Source of the DNA: Streptomyces blattellae
Lineage (GTDB): Bacteria > Actinomycetota > Actinomycetes > Streptomycetales > Streptomycetaceae
DNA length: 64,000 bases
Reading direction: 5' to 3'
Assembly (NCBI RefSeq): GCF_009709555.1
Contig: NZ_WJBG01000111.1
Coordinates: 146,108 to 210,107 of the forward strand
Below are positions 23,934-32,396 of the stretch, piece after piece. The translations under genes and the position numbers were made by a program. The notes beneath the pieces were generated by a model. The model did not search any database and was not told the origin of the DNA. It saw nothing but the letters and a program-made list of their open reading frames with translations. The first letter of the stretch is position 1, and the number at the start of each line of letters is the position of its first letter.

Positions 23934-24641
23934 ATGTCCTACACCGGAGCCGTCCCCGACACCGTGGGCCGCCCCCTCGACTGGCAGGCGGATGCCCTGT
24001 GCCGCTCGAAGGACCCCGAGCTGTTCTTCGACGGGTCGCGCGAGACCGAGGCGAAGGAGGTCTGCCACGCCTGCCCCGTTCTGGCCGACTGCCGGAACTT
24101 GGTGATGGACACCGAACGCGGCTGGAACCTCTACCTGCGGGCAGGCATAGTCGCCGAACTCACCCCCAGTGAGCGGGTGGCCGCCGACCCGGCCGTCCCC
24201 AAGCCGCCTCTGGAACTCGCCGCCACGCCTGCCCAACCAGAGCGCGAGCATGGCAAGCGGTCCACGTACAAGGCGGGCTGCCGCTGCGAGTCCTGCACGG
24301 CCGCGAACCGCGAGTACGGGCAGGCCCGCAAGCTGCCGAAGTCGCCGGACATGCCGGAGCCTGCCAAGGGGCGCCGGGTGACGCCGTGTCCGTCGGTGGC
24401 CGCGTACAAGCGGCACGTGAAGGCAGGCGAGCCGATCGACGCTGGATGCCGCCAGGCTTACGCGCGGCATCGCGCGGCCCTGCGGTACGGGGAGCGGGAC
24501 CGCAGCGTGTACCGGCTGTGGGTGAAGGGCCTGTCGGACCCCGAGATCGCCGAGCGACTCAGTGTCGGTGTCCGAGCCGTCCGCAATGCCCGCAAACGCA
24601 TAGGCCTCATCCCCGACCTGCATGTGCGGAGAGCATCATGA
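23934..24641 (+). CDS. WhiB-like regulator with C-terminal HTH extension
   Basis: 235 residues, about twice the usual WhiB length. Cys23, Cys44, Cys47 and Cys53 reproduce the WhiB iron-sulfur ligand spacing exactly (C-x20-C-x2-C-x5-C). The usual GxWGG turn is replaced by AGIVAELTPSER, so sigma-factor contact may differ. Residues about 110-235 add a CRCESC pair and a basic helix-turn-helix (LSDPEIAERLSVGVRAVRNARKRIG). Probably a phage regulator of host or late transcription. Confidence 0.8.
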   Translation: MSYTGAVPDTVGRPLDWQADALCRSKDPELFFDGSRETEAKEVCHACPVLADCRNLVMDTERGWNLYLRAGIVAELTPSERVAADPAVPKPPLELAATPAQPEREHGKRSTYKAGCRCESCTAANREYGQARKLPKSPDMPEPAKGRRVTPCPSVAAYKRHVKAGEPIDAGCRQAYARHRAALRYGERDRSVYRLWVKGLSDPEIAERLSVGVRAVRNARKRIGLIPDLHVRRAS

Positions 24642-24979
24642 CGCGCAGCAGGTTCCCCTCGCTCGCTGCTGTCTTCGAGGGGAACTCCGAGCAGCTCGAC
24701 GGCGGGCACGTCCTGTGGGCGGGCTACCGGGACTCCGCCAGCAACACGCCGCTGGTCTTCTACGCCGGGCAGAAGACCCCGGCTCCGAAGGTGTCGTTCC
24801 GCCTGCACTACGGGCGGGATCCGGTCGGCAAGCCGCTGCCGACGTGCGGCACGCAGGGCTGCATCGCTGGCGCCCACCTCGCCGACCGGCCCATGCGCGA
24901 GGCCAACGCCAGGGCCGACGCCGCCTACGACGCGATCTTCGGCGACCCGTCCACCAACGAACCCCCGCAAGGAACCTGA
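24638..24979 (+). CDS. Phage protein with CxxxxC / HL motif, unknown
   Basis: 113 residues, ATGA overlap with the WhiB gene. PTCGTQGCIAGAHLADRP looks like the zinc-and-His part of an HNH fold, but the leading catalytic His is not present. It may be a DNA-binding derivative. Translationally coupled to the regulator. Confidence 0.55.
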   Translation: MTRSRFPSLAAVFEGNSEQLDGGHVLWAGYRDSASNTPLVFYAGQKTPAPKVSFRLHYGRDPVGKPLPTCGTQGCIAGAHLADRPMREANARADAAYDAIFGDPSTNEPPQGT

Positions 24980-25227
24980 TGCCACCCCTGCACATCGCCG
25001 CCCTGGCCGTCGGCCTGGCTGCCCTCATCGGCCTCGGTCTCGGTCTGCCCGACTCATGGTTCTGCGGCCTGGCGTCCCTGACCTGCCTGCTCGCAGCCGC
25101 CGGCGAGGCCTACCTGGAGCGGAAGCCGTTCGCGATCGCCTTCCTCGCAGTCGCCGCGGTCTTCGCAGTGCTCGCCGCCGCTGCCGTCCTCCGCGACGGC
25201 CACACCGGCAGGGGCGGCACCTCATGA
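24979..25227 (+). CDS. Small membrane protein, about three helices
   Basis: 82 residues, almost entirely hydrophobic (IAALAVGLAALIGLGLGL; FAIAFLAVAAVFAVLAAAAV). TGATG overlap at the start. Function unknown. Confidence 0.6.
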   Translation: MPPLHIAALAVGLAALIGLGLGLPDSWFCGLASLTCLLAAAGEAYLERKPFAIAFLAVAAVFAVLAAAAVLRDGHTGRGGTS

Positions 25228-25448
25228 CTCTCCTCACCACACGCGACGTGCTGCTCGTCGGCGCGGCCGGCGGCCTCGCCATGCTGCTCGGCCTGGCCGC
25301 CTTCGTCGGCATCGGCCTCGCCCTGCACGCCGCCTGCACCCGCGCCGTCACCGCCTGGGACACCTGGCGCACCGGACGCGAAGACCTCAAGACGTGCCGC
25401 GCCATCGACGCGCGCGGCACCACCACCGAACCCGACAGGGAGCCGTGA
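25224..25448 (+). CDS. Small single-pass membrane protein
   Basis: 74 residues, one long hydrophobic helix near the N-terminus, then a polar cytoplasmic-type tail. ATGA and TGATG overlaps with both neighbours. Function unknown. Confidence 0.55.
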   Translation: MTLLTTRDVLLVGAAGGLAMLLGLAAFVGIGLALHAACTRAVTAWDTWRTGREDLKTCRAIDARGTTTEPDREP

Positions 25449-26086
25449 TGGCCAATCGAGCACAGGCCACGCCCGGCGCGCGCTTCGGCCGACTGACAGT
25501 CGTCGGTGAGCCCACGCGCGGAGCGAACTCCCGCATCGAAGTGCGCTGTGACTGCGGCAGCGAGAAGACCATCGCCCTCCGCGCACTCGGCACGACCACG
25601 AACTCCTGCGGATGCCTCGGCAAGGAGACCGCGTCGGCACGCGCGCGCAAACACGGAAAGCGCGACACCCCCGAGTACCGGATCTGGCAGGGCATGAAGT
25701 GGCGCTGCCTGAACCCGAACTACAAGCCGTACCCGAGGTACGGCGGGCGCGGCATCAAGGTCTGTGACCGCTGGATCGACTCCTTCGAGGCCTTCCTCGC
25801 CGACGTCGGGCCACGCCCCTCCCCGAAGCACACGCTTGACCGCCTCGACAACGACGGCAACTACGAGCCCGGCAACGTCGCGTGGCGCACGTACAAGGAG
25901 CAGGCCCAAAACAAGCGCCCGCAGCTCCGCGACACCTGCGTCCATGGCCATCCCCGCACGCCGGAAAACGTCCGCGTTCGACCGGACGGCGGCCGTACGT
26001 GCCGGGTCTGCGACAAAGAGCGCCAGCAGGCCAGGCGCGATGCGAAATCCGCCGCAGACAACACCACCCACCAGCCGAAGGAATAG
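25448..26086 (+). CDS. HNH endonuclease (IDRIDNDGNYEPxN type)
   Basis: 212 residues. The N-terminal domain has CDCG...SCGCL zinc ligands. The nuclease core is HTLDRLDNDGNYEPGNVAW, followed by EQAQNKRP. Typical free-standing phage homing nuclease. A C-terminal CVHGH...CRVCDKERQ zinc pair is shared in style with HNH 1. Confidence 0.8.
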   Translation: MANRAQATPGARFGRLTVVGEPTRGANSRIEVRCDCGSEKTIALRALGTTTNSCGCLGKETASARARKHGKRDTPEYRIWQGMKWRCLNPNYKPYPRYGGRGIKVCDRWIDSFEAFLADVGPRPSPKHTLDRLDNDGNYEPGNVAWRTYKEQAQNKRPQLRDTCVHGHPRTPENVRVRPDGGRTCRVCDKERQQARRDAKSAADNTTHQPKE

Positions 26087-26089
26087 CCC

Positions 26090-27466
26090 GTGCACGCCCA
26101 CATATCTACCTACGGCATAGCCGTCGGCAGCCTGCTGCTCGCCAAGCTGCTGCTGTCCCTGCCGCTGCGCCGCAGACCCCCGGCCGCCTTCCGTGACGGG
26201 GCGCCCCTCACCGTGCACGCGGTCATCACCGTCTACAACGAGACACCCGAGATGTTGCGCCGCTGCCTGCGCTCCCTGATCGGCCAGACCCGCCGGCCCC
26301 ACTCGGTCACGGTCATCGACGACTGCTCCAAGACGGACCATGCCGCGCAGGTGGTCGGCGAATTGCGGCACCGGTTCGCCACGGCCGGGGTCGATCTGGA
26401 GCTGATCCGCTTCCCCGTCAACAAGGGGAAGCGGCACGGCCTGGCCGCCGGGTTCGATGCCCAGCCGGGCGCGGACGTGTACCTGTGCATCGACTCCGAC
26501 ACGGTCCTGGATCAGAAGGCGGTCGCTGAGCTGCTGCGGCCGTTCGCCCACCGCCGCGTCATGTGCGTCACCGGGTTGCTGCTCGCCCACAACCGGGCCA
26601 CGAACCTACTCACCCGCCTGATCGACATGCGGTACGTCAACGCGTTCCTCGGTGAGCGCGTCGCATACTCCCGGCTCGGCTCAGTGCTGTGCGCGTGCGG
26701 CTCGCTCGTGGCCTATCGCGGGTGGGTGGCGCGCAAGCACCTGGACGACTTCCTCTCGCAGACCTTCCTCGGGAAGCCCGCGACGTTCGGCGACGACCGG
26801 CGCCTGACCTACTACTGCCTCACCGAGGGCAAGTCCCTGATCCAGCCTGCCGCCGTCGGCCGCACCGACGTGCCGGACCGCCTCGGCCACTACGCCCGAC
26901 AGCAGATCCGATGGGGGAAGTCGTTCTTCCGCGAGGGCCTACTGCTCGCCGCCCAGCTCCGGTACATGGGCCGCGCGTTCTGGTGGCTCAACCTGGTAGA
27001 GCTGGTCACCTGGCTCGCCTTCACCGCGGCCCTCATGACCGCTCTGGTCGTGGTGGCTGTCCACCCGGCGGCCTGGACGATCCTCGCCGGGTACGTCGCC
27101 GTCGTGTGTGCCATGGCGTGGCTGCGCTCGATCCACTACCTGCGCCGCGCGCCGGGGGTCCCGCCCGCTGACCGGCTGCTGACGTTCGCCGCTGCGCCGT
27201 TGTACGCGCTCCTCAACCTGGCGATGCTGCTGCCGCTGCGCCTGTATTCGCTGGCCACCCTGTACCGCACCGGGTGGGGCACCCGCCAGCACGGCGCCGA
27301 AGTCGCCCTCGACAGCCCGGCCGCCGTGCTGCCGGACGACGACACGGTGCAGTTGCCCCGGATCCCCGTGGCGAAGCTGCTCGATCCCGAGACCGAGACG
27401 ACGCTCACCCTGCCCATCCCGCGCCAGCGCACCGCCTCCCCCTTGTCCGAAGGAACCCCGCGATGA
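26090..27466 (+). CDS. Hyaluronan-synthase-like membrane glycosyltransferase (GT2)
   Basis: 458 residues. Predicted to polymerise or transfer sugars from UDP-sugar donors at the membrane. N-terminal helix (residues about 9-25), GT2 domain with VIDDCS, IDSD, GDDRRLTYY and QQIRWGKS (QxxRW) signatures of processive synthases, then C-terminal membrane helices (about 300-390). WGTR follows the last helix, at about residue 396, as in bacterial hyaluronan synthases. A tail of about 60 residues follows. GTG start; the stop overlaps the next ATG. No precursor-synthesis genes are nearby. A surface-modifying lysogenic-conversion role is inference. Confidence 0.8.
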   Translation: MHAHISTYGIAVGSLLLAKLLLSLPLRRRPPAAFRDGAPLTVHAVITVYNETPEMLRRCLRSLIGQTRRPHSVTVIDDCSKTDHAAQVVGELRHRFATAGVDLELIRFPVNKGKRHGLAAGFDAQPGADVYLCIDSDTVLDQKAVAELLRPFAHRRVMCVTGLLLAHNRATNLLTRLIDMRYVNAFLGERVAYSRLGSVLCACGSLVAYRGWVARKHLDDFLSQTFLGKPATFGDDRRLTYYCLTEGKSLIQPAAVGRTDVPDRLGHYARQQIRWGKSFFREGLLLAAQLRYMGRAFWWLNLVELVTWLAFTAALMTALVVVAVHPAAWTILAGYVAVVCAMAWLRSIHYLRRAPGVPPADRLLTFAAAPLYALLNLAMLLPLRLYSLATLYRTGWGTRQHGAEVALDSPAAVLPDDDTVQLPRIPVAKLLDPETETTLTLPIPRQRTASPLSEGTPR

Positions 27467-28116
27467 TCGAGAACACGTCCGAGAACATGAAGGACCCGGC
27501 CAACGCACTCCTCATGCTCGCCGCGTCCATGGGCCCCGGCGGCAGCGACCAGGCCATCGCCGAGCAGGAGCGCGCGGGCCAGACGCAGCTCGTCAACTCC
27601 GACAGGCTTCCGGCTCAGATCGAAGATCACACCGGCAGCGACGGCCAGACCGCGTTCGAAGCTCTCGGCTTCACCTTCGGCAAGCCCGACGCCAGGGACC
27701 CGCTGTTCCGCCCAGCGACCCTCCCCGAGGGCTGGAAGCGCGAGGCATCCGACCACGACATGTGGTCGTACCTCGTCGACCAGTTGGGCCGCCGCCGCGT
27801 CGCCATCTTCTACAAGGCCGCCTTCTACGACCGGCGCGCGTTCATGAGCCTCAACACGCTGTTCGGCTACGTGACCGAGTGCGTGCGCCAAGGCAAGGAC
27901 ATCGTCACCGACGACGAATGGGCCACCCGGACCGCGGTTGCCGCCGAGTTGCGCAGGGCTGTCGAGCGCGAGCAGGAGAGTGTGAACAGCTGGATGGCCA
28001 TCGGCGAACGCGGCGGCATGGACGACTCCATCCGGAAGTACGTCGCCGAGCACTGTGCTTACCGGGACAAGTTCGCCGCCCTCGCCGCCCGCTTCGAGGC
28101 GGTGACCGAGGCGTGA
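27463..28116 (+). CDS. Phage protein coupled to the glycosyltransferase gene, unknown
   Basis: 217 residues, ATGA overlap with the glycosyltransferase. No membrane segments; mixed helical protein (RRVAIFYKAAFYDRRAFMSLN). Its close coupling suggests co-expression, but no domain is recognised. Confidence 0.65.
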   Translation: MIENTSENMKDPANALLMLAASMGPGGSDQAIAEQERAGQTQLVNSDRLPAQIEDHTGSDGQTAFEALGFTFGKPDARDPLFRPATLPEGWKREASDHDMWSYLVDQLGRRRVAIFYKAAFYDRRAFMSLNTLFGYVTECVRQGKDIVTDDEWATRTAVAAELRRAVEREQESVNSWMAIGERGGMDDSIRKYVAEHCAYRDKFAALAARFEAVTEA

Positions 28117-29456
28117 GCGAACCGATCACCTTCGGCCGCCCGTTCGTGCTCCGTAGAGATCGTGATCTGAGCGGCGTGTCCGGGACCGGCATCATCGCCG
28201 ACGGCATCCTGTTCCCGGATGGGCAGGCCGCGATCCATTGGCGCGGGAAGTGGGCGCTGACCACGCCGCACCCCAGCATGGAATCGATCACCGACATCCA
28301 CGACCACGGTGGCCAAGGCGACCTGCACGTCATCTGGGCAGACGAAGACACCATCCCGGTGGCTGACCACCTGGACGCCGCCGAGCGGGCGCAGCAGGAG
28401 ATCGAGCGGCTCCGCGGAGTCGCCGGTCGGGCCTACCTGCTCGCCGACCGCTGGGAAGCCGCACACGGGGCCTCGCAGTTCCTCGTGCGGGTGGCCGGCG
28501 CCGAGCTGCGCGACGTCCTCAACGACGACCAGGCCGATGCGCCGGCAGCCGCTGACACGATGGCGCCCGCCACGACGTGCAGCGCCCGCTACACCGGGGT
28601 GCTCCCGGTGGGCGACTGCATCCGCGCCGCCGGACACATCCCCGTCACCGACCACACCGACGACCGCGGGCGCAGCTGGGGAGACCGCTTGGCCGAGTAC
28701 CCCGTCGACAACGGTAGAGCCCTGTCACCGCCCGACGGAGGCATCGCCGAGGACGGCCTGAGACGGCGGTGCGAAGAGCTGCAAGCCCGCCTGGGCGATG
28801 CCGAGGACCGCGTCCACACCGCCGTACGGAACGCCGAAGAAGCCGACCGGTTCCGTGCGGAGGAGCAGCGCGACCGCGACCAGCACGCCGCCGTACTCCG
28901 CGAAGTCCTCGGCAGCTTCCGGCAGGTCAGCAACGAGGGCGTGACGCACGAGGGGGAGATCCTCGGGTTCGTCGGCCCGACGGTGACGCCGGAGGACTAC
29001 GCCCGGTGGTGCACCACCGTCGCGCCGACCGTCGAGCGCCCGTGGTGGGAGACGGTGGCCGAGTTGCGCGCCGAACTTCAGCGGTATACGGAAGCCGAGA
29101 GCGCGGACGCTGCGGCCGGGTCGTACGCCGGTCGCGCCGAGCAGGCCGAGGCCGCCATCGAGCGCGTGCGCGGTGTCGTAGCCGATGCGCGGAAGTGGGC
29201 CCTGCCCGGGAGCCAGCTCGCCTCGTACGTCAAGAAGACCGAGGAAGCGCTCAGCGACACCCGGCTCGGCGCCACCGACAGCCAGGCGTGCCCGTACTGC
29301 ACTGGCGGCCCGCAGTTCCTCCGCAGCGAACTCGGCGCCCACGTCGAGGACAAGCACGCCCGTGTCCTGGCCGCGCTCGCCAGCGGCGGAAGCCTCGACG
29401 AGCAACTCGCCGCCCCCGAGACCCGCTGCACCCTCCCGCACGAGATGGAGGCCTGA
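28113..29456 (+). CDS. Large multi-part phage protein with coiled coil and zinc finger
   Basis: 447 residues, GTG overlap start. The beta-rich N-terminus (GIIADGILFPDGQAAIHWRG) resembles that of the protein at 31464. A long charged helical stretch follows (about residues 210-275), and near the C-terminus CPYCTGGPQFLRSELGAHVEDKH forms a C2H2-like finger. Function unknown. Confidence 0.65.
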   Translation: MSEPITFGRPFVLRRDRDLSGVSGTGIIADGILFPDGQAAIHWRGKWALTTPHPSMESITDIHDHGGQGDLHVIWADEDTIPVADHLDAAERAQQEIERLRGVAGRAYLLADRWEAAHGASQFLVRVAGAELRDVLNDDQADAPAAADTMAPATTCSARYTGVLPVGDCIRAAGHIPVTDHTDDRGRSWGDRLAEYPVDNGRALSPPDGGIAEDGLRRRCEELQARLGDAEDRVHTAVRNAEEADRFRAEEQRDRDQHAAVLREVLGSFRQVSNEGVTHEGEILGFVGPTVTPEDYARWCTTVAPTVERPWWETVAELRAELQRYTEAESADAAAGSYAGRAEQAEAAIERVRGVVADARKWALPGSQLASYVKKTEEALSDTRLGATDSQACPYCTGGPQFLRSELGAHVEDKHARVLAALASGGSLDEQLAAPETRCTLPHEMEA

Positions 29457-29460
29457 ACCC

Positions 29461-29931
29461 GTGAACCCCATCGTCCGCCGTATCGGCAGTACACCCGCCG
29501 AGCGAGGGTCCACCAGCAGCGCCACCTGCCCGGACGTCCTCGAACTTCGCTCCGGCGACTTCATGGTCATCGGCAACGTGCCAGGCGTCCCCAACATCAC
29601 CGCGGCCGAGCTGCGGGAGCACGGCGCCAACGTCGGCCCCGGTGAGCAGGCCGTGATCGTGCCCCGGAAGTGCATGCTCGACGCCGCCCGCGACCTCACC
29701 GGGAAGTCCACGTCCCCGGTTGACGACCTCCGTGCCGCCGCCACGTTGCTCGCCGACAGCCCGGCCGCCGTACAGGCCATGTACGAGGGGCTGCACGGCG
29801 CCCTGTGCCGTGCACAGGACCCGGAGTGCGACCAGGTCGCGCCTCTGTTCCGGGACGCCATCCGCGCCGGGCTCCTCAACGCCCAGACCGCCACCCTGAC
29901 CGCCGACGACCAGCCCCGGGAACACCCGTGA
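29461..29931 (+). CDS. Phage protein, unknown function
   Basis: 156 residues, GTG start 4 bases after the previous stop. The N-terminal half is beta-rich (FMVIGNVPGVPNITAAELREHG); the C-terminal half is helical. Coupled to the next gene by GTGA. Confidence 0.6.
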   Translation: MNPIVRRIGSTPAERGSTSSATCPDVLELRSGDFMVIGNVPGVPNITAAELREHGANVGPGEQAVIVPRKCMLDAARDLTGKSTSPVDDLRAAATLLADSPAAVQAMYEGLHGALCRAQDPECDQVAPLFRDAIRAGLLNAQTATLTADDQPREHP

Positions 29932-30077
29932 TCTGCCGCCCATGCCGAGACGCCGCCGACGGCGTACCTGGCGCCCGTCACTGCGACGAGCCCGCCAACC
30001 CCGGCCGCGAGTCCTGGTCGTGCGCCTGCCAGCACCGGCCGCCCGCACTCCGCACCGACACCCCGAAGGAGGCCTGA
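29928..30077 (+). CDS. 49-residue Cys-rich protein
   Basis: CRPCRDAADG, then HCDE and CACQH give a likely single zinc site. GTG overlaps the previous stop. Function unknown. Confidence 0.45.
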   Translation: MICRPCRDAADGVPGARHCDEPANPGRESWSCACQHRPPALRTDTPKEA

Positions 30078-30079
30078 CC

Positions 30080-30379
30080 ATGGCTGACCTCGACAAGCCG
30101 TGCCCGCACGAGAACTTCGACGCCTTCGTGGAGGTCAACCGGGTCACCGCGTCCGACAGCGACCCCACGGTGGTGGGCTACCACGCCGACATCAAGGTCA
30201 ACTGCCACGACTGCGACGAGCCGTTCCGCTGGATCGGTGTACCGGCAGGTTCGTCGCCCCGGCAGCCGATGTGCAGCGTCGACGAGACCGAGCTGCGCGC
30301 CCCGCTCCGCCCGGCATCCGCCGATCCGGACTTCGGTCTCGGCCTGCCCGGCTTCGCCGTCACGTACAGGGGGGCCTGA
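30080..30379 (+). CDS. Phage zinc-ribbon protein, unknown
   Basis: 99 residues. CPHENFDAFVEVNR and VNCHDCDEPFRWIG give a His/Cys zinc-ribbon pattern. RBS AAGGAGG. A type of conserved small actinophage protein; function unknown. Confidence 0.6.
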   Translation: MADLDKPCPHENFDAFVEVNRVTASDSDPTVVGYHADIKVNCHDCDEPFRWIGVPAGSSPRQPMCSVDETELRAPLRPASADPDFGLGLPGFAVTYRGA

Positions 30380-30381
30380 GC

Positions 30382-30648
30382 ATGGCGCAGCGCATCAAGG
30401 CCGCGTCGGTGCAGCGGCTCCTCATCGACAAGGGCCACGAGTTCAGCGAGTTCGAGGCAGGGGAGTGGGATCCCGGGTTCCGCGTAGCCCAAGCCGGACG
30501 CCGTGGGGTGCACGTCTTCTACGACGGGCCCGGCGAAGCCGACCAACTGGAGGCCATCACCACCGAGCTGCGCGCCGCCGGGTACCACGTCGTGCCAACG
30601 CAGCAGGAGCGCGGCGGGCGCCGGCGCCTGGAGGTGACCAGGCCGTGA
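30382..30648 (+). CDS. Small phage protein, unknown function
   Basis: 88 residues. VQRLLIDKGHEFSEFEAGEWD...YHVVPTQQER suggests an alpha/beta fold. Ends with GTGA coupling to the next gene. Confidence 0.6.
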   Translation: MAQRIKAASVQRLLIDKGHEFSEFEAGEWDPGFRVAQAGRRGVHVFYDGPGEADQLEAITTELRAAGYHVVPTQQERGGRRRLEVTRP

Positions 30649-30896
30649 GGGGCTCACGTTCGCCCGATGCACTCTTCGAGCTCTCCGACCTGGACCTGGC
30701 CAAGCCGGCGGCGGTCTACGCCGTGCACTGCTTCTTCAACTGTCCGCACGTCGTCCGCGAGGCGACCCCCGATGCTGCCGCTAGCGCCATGGAACAGCAC
30801 TACGGCGAGCGGCACAGCGCCGACATACGGCGAGTGCTCACAGAAGATCCTCCTTCGCCCACCGATCCACCACAACGTAGAAGGCGCCGCCGATGA
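30645..30896 (+). CDS. Small phage protein with a possible C2H2-like site
   Basis: 83 residues. HCFFNCPHVV...HYGERH supplies Cys and His residues spaced like a degenerate zinc finger. Basic Pro/Arg-rich C-terminus. GTG start overlaps the previous stop. Function unknown. Confidence 0.5.
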   Translation: MRGSRSPDALFELSDLDLAKPAAVYAVHCFFNCPHVVREATPDAAASAMEQHYGERHSADIRRVLTEDPPSPTDPPQRRRRRR

Positions 30897-31261
30897 CCAC
30901 CCCGATCGAAGAGCTGCGGGTCGCTGCTGCCCGGCTGCGGGACAGCCGGAACTGCGAAGGCTTCCAGGTCGCCTGTCCGTCCCGTGAGCTGCTGGAGATG
31001 ATCCGCGTCCTGCTGCGCGCCCGGGAGCCCCTCGCCGAGTTCCTGGACGTCGAGGCCGACGTCGCCGCGGAGATGAAGCGGCAGACCCCGGCCATGACCG
31101 ACGAGCAGCTCGCCGCGTCCGTCCATGGCGCCCTGACCATCGCCCGCGCCATCAACGGGGCGACCGAACCCGGCCCCGGCCAGGACGGCCACATCGAGGA
31201 CCAGCGGAGCGGGCGCGCCCTCTACGACCGGCTGATGCGCATGGCAGGTGAGACGCCGTGA
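30893..31261 (+). CDS. Phage protein, unknown function
   Basis: 122 residues, ATGA start overlap and GTGA at the end. Predominantly helical (LLEMIRVLLRAREPLAEFLDVEADVAAEM). Function unknown. Confidence 0.6.
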   Translation: MTTPIEELRVAAARLRDSRNCEGFQVACPSRELLEMIRVLLRAREPLAEFLDVEADVAAEMKRQTPAMTDEQLAASVHGALTIARAINGATEPGPGQDGHIEDQRSGRALYDRLMRMAGETP

Positions 31262-31467
31262 CCACGCTCGCCCCCGAGCCGACGGTGACCGCCAACGGCC
31301 ACGGTGAAGACCTGTCGCACGCGGTGTGCGACTGCGACGAGGACACCGCGCTCTGCGGCACCGATGTGACTGGCGTGCCGTGGGCGACCGACGGCGAGGA
31401 GCCGCCCAGTCCCTGTGTCGTGTGCCTCGACCTCGCCGACCAGCCATGTCCGAGGTGCGGCCAATGA
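31258..31467 (+). CDS. 69-residue Cys-rich protein
   Basis: Seven cysteines, ending CVVCLDLADQPCPRCGQ, a probable zinc ribbon. GTG start overlaps the previous stop. Function unknown. Confidence 0.5.
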   Translation: MTTLAPEPTVTANGHGEDLSHAVCDCDEDTALCGTDVTGVPWATDGEEPPSPCVVCLDLADQPCPRCGQ

Positions 31468-31877
31468 CCAGCCAGAACGAAGGATCCACCATGCAGCCCG
31501 CCTTCACCCGCGGCTTCCGCCTGCACCACAACGGCCAGATCCTCGACGGCGCCGAGTTCCCCTCCGGACGCGCGGTCATCGTCGATGACCCGGAGTACGG
31601 GCTCGCATCTGGCGCGACGTCTCTGGAAGAGCTGCTGAAGGGCTACCACGGCGCCCGCGTCGAATGGCCCGGCGACCAACTCGTGCCCACCGCCCTGCTG
31701 CTCGACCTGGTGAACATCGCCGCGCGGGTCTCCGTCCTGGACAGGGCACGCCCGGCAGGTGCGGGTGCCCGCGCCGTGCTCGGCCAGCTCACCAAATACC
31801 TCGGCTACGACGTCGCCGAGCGTGCAGCCGAGCAGGACGCCGCGCGGGCCCTCGCACGGGGCGAGACGCACCTGTGA
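31464..31877 (+). CDS. Phage protein, unknown function
   Basis: 137 residues by the ATGA-overlap start; an ATG at 31491 after GAAGGATCC is an alternative. GFRLHHNGQILDGAEFPSGRAVIVDD resembles the N-terminal domain of the protein at 28113. Function unknown. Confidence 0.6.
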   Translation: MTSQNEGSTMQPAFTRGFRLHHNGQILDGAEFPSGRAVIVDDPEYGLASGATSLEELLKGYHGARVEWPGDQLVPTALLLDLVNIAARVSVLDRARPAGAGARAVLGQLTKYLGYDVAERAAEQDAARALARGETHL

Positions 31878-32182
31878 GCGACCACCCCCTCGACGAGCTC
31901 GGCGACCGCCCCACCGTCCTGGAGGCGGTGCTCGCGCTCGTCGACATCGACCACCGCGACCGCTACGGCCCCGAGAACGCCGTCGAGCCCTGGTACCCCA
32001 GCCCGACGCTCCTCATCGACCACATCTACCCGAACTGCCCCGGCCTGCGCCGTGCCCTGCCTGCTGGCGAGCAGCCCAAGCCGGGCCTCGGCGTCCTCTA
32101 CCCAGACGCTGGCGACGTGTGCGGCCTCTGCGTGCGCTGGTGGCGAGCACGACGAAGCAAGGAGAACACCGATGGACGCTGA
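31874..32182 (+). CDS. Small phage protein, unknown function
   Basis: 102 residues, GTG overlap start. It contains C-x2-C (CGLC) near the basic C-terminus and a preceding YPNCPG. Function unknown. Confidence 0.55.
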   Translation: MSDHPLDELGDRPTVLEAVLALVDIDHRDRYGPENAVEPWYPSPTLLIDHIYPNCPGLRRALPAGEQPKPGLGVLYPDAGDVCGLCVRWWRARRSKENTDGR

Positions 32183-32396
32183 GCATCGTGTCATCACGAT
32201 CGACCGGGTCGAGTGGGTGCTGAAGAGCCCCGCGCACTACACCGAGGTGGAGAAGGCGGTGGCGGTTGCCGAGAACCGGCGCGCTGCTGCCGCTGCGCGC
32301 GGCACTCGTACCGGAGACGTCTTCATCAGCGCAGCGGACGACGAGGTGATCGTCAGCTTCGAGACTGAGCGGCCGGCGGAGGTGACCGATGCCTGA
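32172..32396 (+). CDS. Small phage protein, unknown function
   Basis: 74 residues, start inside the previous gene's end. Acidic beta/alpha pattern (DVFISAADDEVIVSFETE). Overlaps the methyltransferase start by 8 bases. Function unknown. Confidence 0.55.
   Translation: MDAEHRVITIDRVEWVLKSPAHYTEVEKAVAVAENRRAAAAARGTRTGDVFISAADDEVIVSFETERPAEVTDA

Noticed and set aside
26090..27466. Glycosyltransferase as flanking host DNA or a second island
   Set aside because: It is locked into the phage gene chain, with an HNH gene 3 bases upstream and an ATGA overlap downstream.
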